Shown here: in pieces, positions 10,116 to 18,065 of the stretch
Numbering within the stretch: position 1 is the stretch's first letter
Layout of the letters: every line of letters starts with the position of its first letter
Assembly: GCF_017052655.1 (NCBI RefSeq)
Contig: NZ_JAFIDC010000001.1
Coordinates: forward strand, 744,001-808,000
From: Acholeplasma equirhinis
GTDB lineage: Bacteria; Bacillota_I; Bacilli_A; Acholeplasmatales; Acholeplasmataceae
Direction of reading: 5' to 3'
Length of the DNA: 64,000 nucleotides
Translations under genes and position numbers: made by a program
The notes under the pieces: model-generated
The model's database searches: none
Seen by the model: the letters and a program-made list of their open reading frames with translations, nothing else
Told to the model about the DNA's origin: nothing

Positions 10116-12101
10116 TTAAGGTTTAAAGTTAATTATTTCTTGTTTATAAAACAAGATACTCCCCAGATATCTTGTTTCAAATACTTTGATACTTAAGGTC
10201 TGATGTCGTTTGATAATTTCAGGTGTCGGTAAATTATAGATATTTTTATCTTTTACAGATACAACTGCAAATTTAGGATCAACTTCTGATAAAAACTCTA
10301 AACTACTGGATGTATCTGAACCGTGATGGGCAACTTTTATCACATCCGACTTCAACTTATCATGATACGTATTAACTAAATCACTTTCTGCTTTTACACC
10401 AATATCTCCGGTATATAAGAATGTTAATGCGTTTACTTTAATTTGAAAGACAAGTGAGTTCAGATTTGTATTTTGATAATCTCTGATTGGCCCTAAAAAC
10501 TTTAATTCAATTGAATCTATTTCAATTAAATTCCCCTCATCAATAAGAATGATATTTTGATGAGCAAGTCCATAATCAGTATAACCACTTAAAATTAATG
10601 TATCTACTTCAAAGTTTTTAATTAATTCAGATGCTTCTTGCATGTGATCTAAATCATTATGAGAAAGTATTAAATAATCAATTTGATAAATATAGTTTGA
10701 ACTTAAGTATTTTGAAACATATTGATAACTATCAATAACGATTGTTTTACCATTTTTAAAGATAACACTACTATCCCCTTGACCAACATCTAAAAAGATA
10801 ACTTGGTCAGCTTTTGGTATCCAAGTTATTGTTATGCTTAATGTAAGTATCCAAATAAAAATAGATAACCTTAAATTAAGTTTCATTTCCTTTTTTGCAC
10901 TGATTGTTAGAATGAGACCAACATAATATACAATAAGTAAGATACCTTCAAATCTAAAAAAATAAATTGCAAACTGATAAGGTTCTAAAAAGATAATGAT
11001 ACTTTGTATCAATTTTCCAATAAAAGGTATCACATTTAAAATTGGAAGGATTGTTACAAGTATGACACTTGGAATAAATATAGGTTTAATTAAACTGATT
11101 AAGAGTGGTGTAAAAATCAGAAGTGTTAAATTTACTTTACCTTGCCATAACGTTAAATAAGGTATTAGAATAAGCGGAGCGAGCATAACGTCTTGAAATC
11201 TACTTTTTAAAGGTTTTAACTTAAACATAACAATAAGTAAGTATAAGACTTGAAAACTTTTATTATAGATATATAATGGATGAATTATAAGGATTACAAT
11301 AAATCCAAATGACTCAATATCTAAATCTGTTAAGCTTAAATTGAATTGTTCATTTAACCAGGTAAGTACATATTTTAAAAACATGCGTAAGACTAAAATA
11401 CTAAATCCAATTAAATAAAAAATAAAAGAGAGTATTGAAATCAAAAGATCTTTCTCATGATCTTTAATATCTAAATAAAAAAATAGTCTTCGAATTAAAA
11501 ATATGAAAAAGGTAAGATGCACACTTGATAAAGACAACAGATAACTTAAACTATCCATTTCATAAAAGTTCTCATCTTTAAAAAGTTTGACTAAAGGTTT
11601 TGATGTATCTAAATTACTAAACACATTAAATTTAAAGACAGACTTAATTTTTATGACATCAATCTTGGCTGTTATGCCATTTGACATTTTATATTGATAT
11701 TCATCAAAACCATTTGGAATCGTTGAATTTTTAAAGTTTACTACAAGTCCTTCAATTTCAATAATTTCAAAAGGAGAAAATTCTTCTTTACTATTAAACT
11801 CATATTTTTTGAATTGAATAAGTACTTCATATTGATTTGAATAGTTTTTTACTTCTTTAGTTAAAATTATCCCCCTACCAAAGACTTCTTCGGGGATATA
11901 TCTTTGATATATAAAGTTTAGTAAAAATATACCAAGTATGCATATTATTAATATATAATTAATAAGTTTTCTAAATCGATACAATAGATAAATGAATACA
12001 AACCCAAAATACCAATAGTTTAAAGTTATAGAAAAACTAATCAGTAAAATAACATACAAATGTAAGAAATTAGAGATAGAAATATGACTTGATCTTTTCA
12101 A
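10116..12101 (-). CDS. comEC: ComEC/Rec2-like DNA uptake channel
   Basis: ComEC forms the membrane channel for single-stranded DNA in natural transformation. The 661-residue protein has a soluble N-terminal part after two helices, a competence domain with about 7-9 membrane helices, and a C-terminal metallo-beta-lactamase-like domain. That last domain contains FLDVGQGDS, SHNDLDHM and VAHHGS. It is shorter than Bacillus ComEC (about 776). The likely start is TTG at 12101, preceded by AGGAGAGG; it overlaps comEA by 32 bases. Every domain is intact, so it is not an obvious relic. Confidence 0.88.
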   Translation of the reverse strand: MKRSSHISISNFLHLYVILLISFSITLNYWYFGFVFIYLLYRFRKLINYILIICILGIFLLNFIYQRYIPEEVFGRGIILTKEVKNYSNQYEVLIQFKKYEFNSKEEFSPFEIIEIEGLVVNFKNSTIPNGFDEYQYKMSNGITAKIDVIKIKSVFKFNVFSNLDTSKPLVKLFKDENFYEMDSLSYLLSLSSVHLTFFIFLIRRLFFYLDIKDHEKDLLISILSFIFYLIGFSILVLRMFLKYVLTWLNEQFNLSLTDLDIESFGFIVILIIHPLYIYNKSFQVLYLLIVMFKLKPLKSRFQDVMLAPLILIPYLTLWQGKVNLTLLIFTPLLISLIKPIFIPSVILVTILPILNVIPFIGKLIQSIIIFLEPYQFAIYFFRFEGILLIVYYVGLILTISAKKEMKLNLRLSIFIWILTLSITITWIPKADQVIFLDVGQGDSSVIFKNGKTIVIDSYQYVSKYLSSNYIYQIDYLILSHNDLDHMQEASELIKNFEVDTLILSGYTDYGLAHQNIILIDEGNLIEIDSIELKFLGPIRDYQNTNLNSLVFQIKVNALTFLYTGDIGVKAESDLVNTYHDKLKSDVIKVAHHGSDTSSSLEFLSEVDPKFAVVSVKDKNIYNLPTPEIIKRHQTLSIKVFETRYLGSILFYKQEIINFKP

Positions 12102-12567
12102 AGGTTGCCTCTCCTATGCCTTTTACATTAAGGAGTTCTTCTACTTCTGTAAACTTTCCAATTGAAGTACGGTATAAAAGTATATTTAAAGCTTTTGTAT
12201 CCGAAATGTTTGGAATTGCTAATAACTCCAGATATGTGACTTCATTTAAATTTACCTTATAATTTGATTCAACATTCGCATAACTAACAGTTGGTATTTC
12301 ATATGTCGTTTCTTCAACTAAGTTATTTAAATTGAAACCATCTAAATTTGCACTTTCTGTTAGTCCACCTGCAAGATGAATTAAATATGCAAGGTTGTTA
12401 CCTCTTGATAGTTTATATTTACCAGGATTTATGACCGCACCTTTTATCTCAACAGTGATCATTTCATTTTGTCCTTCAAAATAGGGATATTCTTTTACTT
12501 TAGGAAAAAAGTAAATTGCTGCAACAACAAACAATACAATGACTACAAAAACGATATTTTTTCGCAT
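12070..12567 (-). CDS. comEA: ComEA-like DNA receptor
   Basis: ComEA binds incoming double-stranded DNA at the cell surface. The 165-residue protein has an N-terminal membrane anchor (residues 4-22). Next comes an SLBB-type domain (VEIKGAVINPGKYKLSRG...LAGGLTESANLDGFNLN), then a C-terminal helix-hairpin-helix pair ending in NVKGIGEATFEKIKSYF. This is the usual ComEA order. The ribosome site GAGAGG lies inside a terminator-like hairpin immediately upstream (see that entry). The stop overlaps the comEC start, suggesting coupling. Confidence 0.87.
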   Translation of the reverse strand: MRKNIVFVVIVLFVVAAIYFFPKVKEYPYFEGQNEMITVEIKGAVINPGKYKLSRGNNLAYLIHLAGGLTESANLDGFNLNNLVEETTYEIPTVSYANVESNYKVNLNEVTYLELLAIPNISDTKALNILLYRTSIGKFTEVEELLNVKGIGEATFEKIKSYFYL

Positions 12568-12604
12568 AAAAAAACCTCTCTATAACTATAGTTATATAAA
12601 GAGG
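12568..12604 (-). terminator. Terminator-like hairpin that also contains the comEA ribosome site
   Basis: On the minus strand CCTCTTTATA...TATAGAGAGG forms a ten-pair stem (12575-12604) followed by seven T residues and then directly by the comEA ATG. The 3' arm GAGAGG is the only visible ribosome site for comEA. The structure may end yqeM transcription, hide the comEA start, or both. Confidence 0.75.
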
Positions 12605-12610
12605 CTTATT

Positions 12611-13255
12611 TTACTTTTTACAAATTAAAAACACTTTACGATCATCAAAACTTTTAATGATTTTAACTTTAAATCCTAGACTTAATAAGATAGCTTCATA
12701 ATACTCAATTTCGTTATACCACTGCTTAACTTTGAATTTTTGAGTTAAACCGTCTTTTGATACTTCAAGTTCGTGAACAATCTGAGCTTTCGTCGTATAA
12801 ACTTCCCAATGATATGATAACCCTTGGTAGATTCCTTCCTCTTCTTCAAAAATTGGTAGACGATATAAATCTAAAATAAGTATACCGTTTGGATTAAGTG
12901 CTTGATAATAATTATGAAAAACTTTCTTAACACCCATGAAGTAATGAGAAACATCAAGTAGTGAAATGATCTGATCAAATTTTCTTGGTATTTTCTTTCT
13001 TATATCATGTTTGATGAGTTCACATGAAAGATTTTCTTTTTCTAATTTTTCTTGTGCAAGTTTTAACATATCCTTATTAATATCAAGACCAACCATTGGA
13101 TAGCCTTGGCTAACTAAGTACTTTAGGATATACCCAGATCCACAACCAGCATCTAAAGTTGTCTTAGATTTATCTAAATACTTTAGAATAGGCTTTAAAA
13201 GTTTTGGATAGTTTACATCTTGTTGTAAGATATCGTAAACTTGTTCAAAAGTCAT
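12611..13255 (-). CDS. yqeM: Class I SAM-dependent methyltransferase (YqeM-like)
   Basis: The 214-residue protein shows the SAM-binding motif LDAGCGSGYILKYL (about residues 34-47), acidic motif II GLDINKDML and the following Rossmann-type strands. The substrate is not evident. Its position between rsfS and comEA is that of yqeM in Bacillus, on which the name rests. The start overlaps the rsfS stop by four bases. Confidence 0.85.
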   Translation of the reverse strand: MTFEQVYDILQQDVNYPKLLKPILKYLDKSKTTLDAGCGSGYILKYLVSQGYPMVGLDINKDMLKLAQEKLEKENLSCELIKHDIRKKIPRKFDQIISLLDVSHYFMGVKKVFHNYYQALNPNGILILDLYRLPIFEEEEGIYQGLSYHWEVYTTKAQIVHELEVSKDGLTQKFKVKQWYNEIEYYEAILLSLGFKVKIIKSFDDRKVFLICKK

Positions 13256-13560
13256 TTTCTAAATTCCATGAAGCGTTGGTCAAAACCATAAAATCTACGG
13301 TCATCTTCTTTGAATAAGTGAACAACAATATCACCTAAATCAATTAAAACCCAACCTGCATTGCCTTTACCTTCAATGTGTTTGATTTCGTTTCTTAAAT
13401 CATCACCAAAATAACCAATTGCAGCTTGTCCTGCACGGTCATTTACAGTCCCTACAACAAAGTAATCATAATAAGGTGATGTTTCTTTAAAGTCAAATAC
13501 TGCAATATCTTTTGCATTAACTTTTTCTAAAATTTCTAAACTTTTCTTAAGTAAATCCAC
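13252..13560 (-). CDS. rsfS: Ribosomal silencing factor RsfS
   Basis: RsfS binds L14 on the large subunit and blocks subunit joining in starved cells. The 102-residue sequence has the family features ILEKVNAKDIAVFDFKETSPYYDYFVVGT and the C-terminal GWVLIDLGDIVVHLF. Length is typical. It sits between yqeK and yqeM as in Bacillus (yqeL). Confidence 0.95.
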   Translation of the reverse strand: MDLLKKSLEILEKVNAKDIAVFDFKETSPYYDYFVVGTVNDRAGQAAIGYFGDDLRNEIKHIEGKGNAGWVLIDLGDIVVHLFKEDDRRFYGFDQRFMEFRK

Positions 13561-13563
13561 TAA

Positions 13564-14115
13564 TTATTCTCCTAACATTTTGATCGTTTCATTCATCAAA
13601 GGATGAATTGGTAATTGTTTATCTAATAGTCTTTGTTTCGTTACTTCTAAATACGCTAGAATCGCTTTATCTATGGATATATCTGCTAATTCTCTTAAGT
13701 AATTAACCGTTGGATATGTTCTAGTTTCTTCAATCTTATCTGCAATTAAAACCACTTTAGCATATTGGTTCATTTTAGGACTTCCAAAGACATGAAATCT
13801 AATGGCATCTAGTATATCAGAGTCATTTATTTTGTATGTATTTTTTAAATAAGTTGCAGCACTCAGTGCATGATATACAACAACTTCATTTTTATAGAGT
13901 TCGATTTCTTCTGCATTTAAGTATGACTTTTGATCTTCAAGATCATCATATTTTGTAAAGTCATGCATTAGTGCAGCAATCTCTAACTTGTTTAGATCAA
14001 GATTTAATTTAGAACCCAATTCTTTTGCTTTTTTAACAACACCATAAATGTGTTTTAAGCGGTCTGGTCTATCTTTATATTTTTCTTCTAGATCTTTTTT
14101 TAAGACATCAATCAT
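13564..14115 (-). CDS. yqeK: YqeK-family HD-domain hydrolase
   Basis: The 183-residue HD protein has H-x-n metal ligands in DRLKHIYGVVKKAKELG, MHDFTKYD and YHALSA. YqeK proteins are reported to hydrolyse diadenosine tetraphosphate symmetrically. In Bacillus the gene follows nadD, which is missing here together with aroE and yqeI. It overlaps yqeH by four bases. Confidence 0.9.
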   Translation of the reverse strand: MIDVLKKDLEEKYKDRPDRLKHIYGVVKKAKELGSKLNLDLNKLEIAALMHDFTKYDDLEDQKSYLNAEEIELYKNEVVVYHALSAATYLKNTYKINDSDILDAIRFHVFGSPKMNQYAKVVLIADKIEETRTYPTVNYLRELADISIDKAILAYLEVTKQRLLDKQLPIHPLMNETIKMLGE

Positions 14116-15137
14116 TTAATAAATCCTTCTAAAACTGAAATATGAAGTTTTGGATGTGTAAATAATCTAATAGTAACTGGACCAGTTAAAATCATGAAAC
14201 CAAAATCTGCAAAAGTAATTTGATATTTTCTATCTTCTTTTAATGCATATTCTTTCATGACATATTGATCAAATCTAACATTTGTTACAAGTTCATTATT
14301 TAAAATAGATTCAACTTTATCCGCTTTTGTTGGATGCAGTTTAATCGCATCACTGCCATAGAATACAGATTTAGTTTCACCTTTTAAGATGGAAAGTCCA
14401 ACTAAACCATCAATTAATATTGCATCATTTTTTTCAAGCATACCATTTTTAGGTTTGAATTGTTTTGATGGTAGCAAATCTTTATAAGTTTCATATGGGA
14501 AAAATTCATGTAAATATCCGGATTGATAAAGACCTGGTGTATCATAAATCATCATGTCATCAAATTTACCTGAAAGAATTCTTTGAGTAAGTGCTGCTTT
14601 TTTAATCGCTAGTGCTTCTTTATTCCCAGTTAAAGCTTTAAAGATGGTTGTTTTACCACTATTTTGAAGACCTATGAAATAGACCTCTTTATAATTTGTT
14701 ACTCTTAAATAATTTTTTAGATTATTGATATCAAGTTTATTTAAAGCGCTCATTAAAATGATTTCATCATATGAAACTCTAAATTGATTGAATTGTTTTT
14801 GAATTTTACCAAGTAAGAAGTTTTTATCCGTTGATGCTGGTAGAAGATCGATTTGGTTGATTAAATGCACGACATGATATTCATCTGCAAGACGTTTTAC
14901 TTCAGAGGTTAAAAGTGTATCTAAATATAATACAGATGATACGATAACAATTAATGCATTCTTTTTAAACTCAGGTAATCTATCTGGATGGAAATGTGTA
15001 TCGCCTTTTCCATAGTGCATGAGTTTAAAACAATGTGAACAGAAAGGTTGTTCAAGTGTTTTTACATAACCTAATTCATTTGGGTTTTCGGTTTGGAGAC
15101 TTGCTCCACAGCCTAAACAAGTTCTATCGTTCTGCAT
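14112..15137 (-). CDS. yqeH: Ribosome-biogenesis GTPase YqeH
   Basis: This is a circularly permuted GTPase needed for 30S assembly. The 341-residue protein opens with a four-Cys zinc finger (CLGCGA...PFCSHC). The G motifs follow in permuted order: G4 NQIDLLP, then G1 GLQNSGKTT, then G3 DTPG. A C-terminal domain of about 130 residues follows. Length fits the family (about 366 in Bacillus). It overlaps yqeG by 14 bases. Confidence 0.94.
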   Translation of the reverse strand: MQNDRTCLGCGASLQTENPNELGYVKTLEQPFCSHCFKLMHYGKGDTHFHPDRLPEFKKNALIVIVSSVLYLDTLLTSEVKRLADEYHVVHLINQIDLLPASTDKNFLLGKIQKQFNQFRVSYDEIILMSALNKLDINNLKNYLRVTNYKEVYFIGLQNSGKTTIFKALTGNKEALAIKKAALTQRILSGKFDDMMIYDTPGLYQSGYLHEFFPYETYKDLLPSKQFKPKNGMLEKNDAILIDGLVGLSILKGETKSVFYGSDAIKLHPTKADKVESILNNELVTNVRFDQYVMKEYALKEDRKYQITFADFGFMILTGPVTIRLFTHPKLHISVLEGFIK

Positions 15138-15666
15138 AAGCTTTTAATACCTCTTCGTAACGCTTTGGATCTTTCTTTTTAATTTTATTCAAGAAGTAAC
15201 TTTCAATTTTTCTATTAATTCTTGTCCAGATTTTATCGGTATCTCGTTTCACTGCTTCAATTAAGATTGTCATAAATCCGAGGCGCTTCCCACCAAAACA
15301 ATCAGTCATGAGTTGATCTCCAATCATAACGACTTCTTCAGGTTTAACATCTAACATCTTAAGTGCTTTTTTAAATCCAAACTTTAATGGTTTTTTGGCA
15401 AATGAAACATATTTAAATTGATGTCCCACTGCATCTTTCACACGCTTTTCATGGGAATTTGAAATGACAAGGACTTTAAAGTCTTTTTCTATTTTTTGTA
15501 AGAATTCTGATGCTTCAACTGTTAATTTTGTTTGGTGATAGTCAATAATTGTATTATCTAAGTCAAAAAGCAGAGCCTTTTTCCCCTGCTTTAGTAAGTC
15601 ATCATAATTAATTTCATATATGGATTTAATATATAAATCCGGAATACATTTTTTATAGATAGCCAT
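15124..15666 (-). CDS. yqeG: YqeG-family HAD phosphatase
   Basis: This HAD-superfamily phosphatase (TIGR01668) has 180 residues. Motif I is FDLDNTIIDY, motif II is VISNS, a conserved Lys lies in FAKKPLKFGF, and motif III/IV is MIGDQLMTDCFGG. The physiological substrate is not known from the sequence. Its ATG shares one base with the greA stop (TAATG), so translation is probably coupled. Confidence 0.9.
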   Translation of the reverse strand: MAIYKKCIPDLYIKSIYEINYDDLLKQGKKALLFDLDNTIIDYHQTKLTVEASEFLQKIEKDFKVLVISNSHEKRVKDAVGHQFKYVSFAKKPLKFGFKKALKMLDVKPEEVVMIGDQLMTDCFGGKRLGFMTILIEAVKRDTDKIWTRINRKIESYFLNKIKKKDPKRYEEVLKAYAER

Positions 15667-16142
15667 TAATTTAATGAAACAATTTTAACGTTAAAACTCT
15701 TACCAGTTTCTGACTTAACAGTGACAACGTCACCAACTTCGCGACCTTTGATTGCTTTACCAATTGGTGAATCAACAGAGATTTTTCCTTTAATAGGATC
15801 TGCTTCAATTGTACCAACTAAATGGTATGTAACTTCTTTATCTTTATCGATAAAGTATAAGACAACTTCACGACCGATATTTACAGAAGATGAATCATCA
15901 TTTAATTTAATGATTTTAACATTTTTAATGATTTCTTCAATTTGAAGAATACGAGCTTCAATACGTGCTTGTTCATTTCTTGCTGCATCGTAGTCAGCAT
16001 TTTCTGATAAGTCACCTTGTTCTCTTGCTTCTTTTAAAGCTTCTAAGTTTTCTTTACGCTTTACTTCTTTAAGATCATTCAATTCTGCTTTGAGTTCTTC
16101 TAAACCAGCTTGAGTTAATTCATATTGTTTTTTAACTGCCAT
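15666..16142 (-). CDS. greA: Transcription elongation factor GreA
   Basis: GreA rescues backtracked RNA polymerase by inserting its coiled coil into the secondary channel. The 158-residue protein has the N-terminal coiled coil with the acidic tip (EQGDLSENADYDAARNEQ) and the C-terminal FKBP-like globular domain (SPIGKAIKGREVGDVV). AAGGAGT precedes the ATG. Confidence 0.97.
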   Translation of the reverse strand: MAVKKQYELTQAGLEELKAELNDLKEVKRKENLEALKEAREQGDLSENADYDAARNEQARIEARILQIEEIIKNVKIIKLNDDSSSVNIGREVVLYFIDKDKEVTYHLVGTIEADPIKGKISVDSPIGKAIKGREVGDVVTVKSETGKSFNVKIVSLN

Positions 16143-16195
16143 AATTTATGACTCCTTAAATTTTATTCAACTTATTATATCATTAAATGATATCT

Positions 16196-16813
16196 TTAAT
16201 AACTAATGATGTGTTTTCTTAACTGTTTTTGTACTAATTTATGATTAATCATAACTTTATCGAGTACATTATAAAACGATTTTGAGTGATTTGCCACAAT
16301 TAAGTGTGCATATTCATGCAATAATACATAATATAAATATTCAGGATGAATTCTTGCCAAGAAAGAGCTTAAAGTAATTTCTTTTTTCACTGTACGGCAA
16401 ACACCATATTTACCCTTTAACTTTTTAACTGTCATTTCTACAGGTTTTAAGTTAAGTTTTTCAAGATCTAGAATTAATCTTGGCATGAATGTTTCAATTT
16501 TATCTAAGACTTCTTTTTTTAAAATTAATTCGTAATTTTTATCTGTTTGTTTGTATGGACCAAAGAATTCATCGATTGTTAATTCATTGCCCCAAAGTTG
16601 ATATTTTGGAACCTCAAATTGACGTGGTTTTTGGACTTGATAGAACTTATCAAAGTGTTTATCTAAGAGATTCAATATATACGATTCAGTCGTTTTTTTA
16701 TTTGCAGTAACGATTACGACATCATCTCTTTTTCTTAAGTAGATATGTTTGATTGGTTTGTAGATGATTTCGTATTTTAAAGATTTATCATTCTTTTGAT
16801 AAACTTTCATCAT
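16196..16813 (-). CDS. YgjP-like M48-type metallopeptidase
   Basis: The 205-residue protein of the YgjP/DUF45 family carries HEYAHLIVANHSKSF, a zinc-binding HExxH with downstream H. The preceding WG-x motif region is MTVKKLKGKYGVCR. The protein has no signal peptide and is probably cytoplasmic. Its ATG overlaps the TGA of the O-methyltransferase gene. Cellular role is not established. Confidence 0.85.
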   Translation of the reverse strand: MMKVYQKNDKSLKYEIIYKPIKHIYLRKRDDVVIVTANKKTTESYILNLLDKHFDKFYQVQKPRQFEVPKYQLWGNELTIDEFFGPYKQTDKNYELILKKEVLDKIETFMPRLILDLEKLNLKPVEMTVKKLKGKYGVCRTVKKEITLSSFLARIHPEYLYYVLLHEYAHLIVANHSKSFYNVLDKVMINHKLVQKQLRKHIISY

Positions 16814-17373
16814 TTAACCCTCGTTGTGACAGTCACACCATCACCAATATCGTACCACTCTGTTAGAAAGTCTTCGGTGGTCTCTAAGAACGTTTTAAAT
16901 AAACCTAATTTCTTAATCATGTTTTTTGTACTGCGGCTTCTTGTTTTATCCATGGTTAAGTTATGGAAATTTATGTTATCACATACAATCATTCCACCAG
17001 GTTTTAAATATTTTTGATATTTATCAAAGAATACTTGGTAACTTGCTTTTGCACCATCGATGAAAATGAGGTCATATTGCTTATTTAAACCTTCATAGAT
17101 TTTCGCATCCGCTAGAATTAAATTGACATTAGCATTAAAGTGATTAACCCACTTTTTAGCTTCATTATAACGTACTTCATCATATTCAATAGTATCTACT
17201 TGCGTTCTTTCACTAGAAAAACATATGGCACTATAGCCATATGCAGTTCCAATTTCAAGCAAGTTTTTTACATCTTTTTCTTTAATCAATTCCTGGATGA
17301 AGTTTAATGCTTCATCTGTAATGATCGGAATTTTGTTTTCTAAGCAATATGCTTTAAATTCACTAAGCTTCAC
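16810..17373 (-). CDS. O-methyltransferase, YrrM-like
   Basis: A 187-residue SAM-dependent O-methyltransferase (family 3, catechol/caffeoyl-CoA type). It shows LLEIGTAYGYSAICF, the acidic DTIEYDEVR and the metal-binding IFIDGAKASY. In Bacillus the homologue yrrM lies in the same alaS-greA interval and modifies wobble uridine of tRNA (TrmR). That tRNA role is inferred here from position and family only. Confidence 0.85.
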   Translation of the reverse strand: MKLSEFKAYCLENKIPIITDEALNFIQELIKEKDVKNLLEIGTAYGYSAICFSSERTQVDTIEYDEVRYNEAKKWVNHFNANVNLILADAKIYEGLNKQYDLIFIDGAKASYQVFFDKYQKYLKPGGMIVCDNINFHNLTMDKTRSRSTKNMIKKLGLFKTFLETTEDFLTEWYDIGDGVTVTTRVK

Positions 17374-17641
17374 TATCTTCTTCGTCTTCTGCCGCTTCTA
17401 AGTCTTCTTCGTATTGATTGTATACTTTATCAACTAAATCCCATTCAGCATCTGTTTCAATGTCAAATAATTGACCTTCTGAATCAGTTTCACCTGGAAC
17501 ATAAACTGCTGCTGAAACTTCGTGTGTTTCATCAAATTCAAACACAACATACTTTTTACCGTTATCTTCGAAAGTAAAAAGAATTGTTGCCATTTCTTCT
17601 TTATCACCGTTAAAAATAGTTAATTTATCGAGTGCGTTCAT
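17363..17641 (-). CDS. DUF1292 family protein (YrzB-like)
   Basis: A small acidic protein of 92 residues with the DUF1292 pattern FTFEDNGKKYVVFEFDE and a C-terminal run of Asp/Glu. Function of the family is unknown. It is the usual neighbour of ruvX in Bacillota and overlaps the methyltransferase gene by 11 bases. Confidence 0.88.
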   Translation of the reverse strand: MNALDKLTIFNGDKEEMATILFTFEDNGKKYVVFEFDETHEVSAAVYVPGETDSEGQLFDIETDAEWDLVDKVYNQYEEDLEAAEDEEDSEA

Positions 17642-17653
17642 GATAATTCCTCC

Positions 17654-18064
17654 TTAAATGGAATCTAAATAATTTTGTAAGATGACTTGTGCTGCCACCT
17701 CATCGACTAATTGTCTTTGTTTATCATACTTCTTATTACTATCTGATAACATTCTTAATGCTGTCTTTGTTGATAAGCGTTCATCCCATGAGATAACTTT
17801 AACTGGACTGTTTTGTTCAATCATTGCTTTAAAACTTAGAGACATTTGTGCTTTCTCACCTAAATCATTGTTCATGTGTTTAGGTAGACCAATGACAACA
17901 ATATCAATCTTACGATCAAAGATAATTTTTAAGAGTTGTTGCAGTGCATCATTAAAGTCCATTGGACGAAAACGAATGGTTGTTAAGTTTTGTGCAATGA
18001 TTCCAGATTCTGAAATTGCAACCCCTAAGGTTTTTTCACCTAAATCTAGTCCTAGATATTTCAA
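17654..18064 (-). CDS. ruvX: Holliday-junction resolvase-like RuvX/YqgF
   Basis: The 136-residue RNase H-fold protein has the catalytic Asp in GLDLGEKTLGVA, the GLPKHMNN motif and the C-terminal DEVAAQVILQNYLD. YqgF/RuvX acts as a nuclease in pre-16S rRNA maturation or recombination. It follows alaS by one base, as in Bacillus where only ireB intervenes. Confidence 0.94.
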   Translation of the reverse strand: MKYLGLDLGEKTLGVAISESGIIAQNLTTIRFRPMDFNDALQQLLKIIFDRKIDIVVIGLPKHMNNDLGEKAQMSLSFKAMIEQNSPVKVISWDERLSTKTALRMLSDSNKKYDKQRQLVDEVAAQVILQNYLDSI

Positions 18065-18065
18065 A

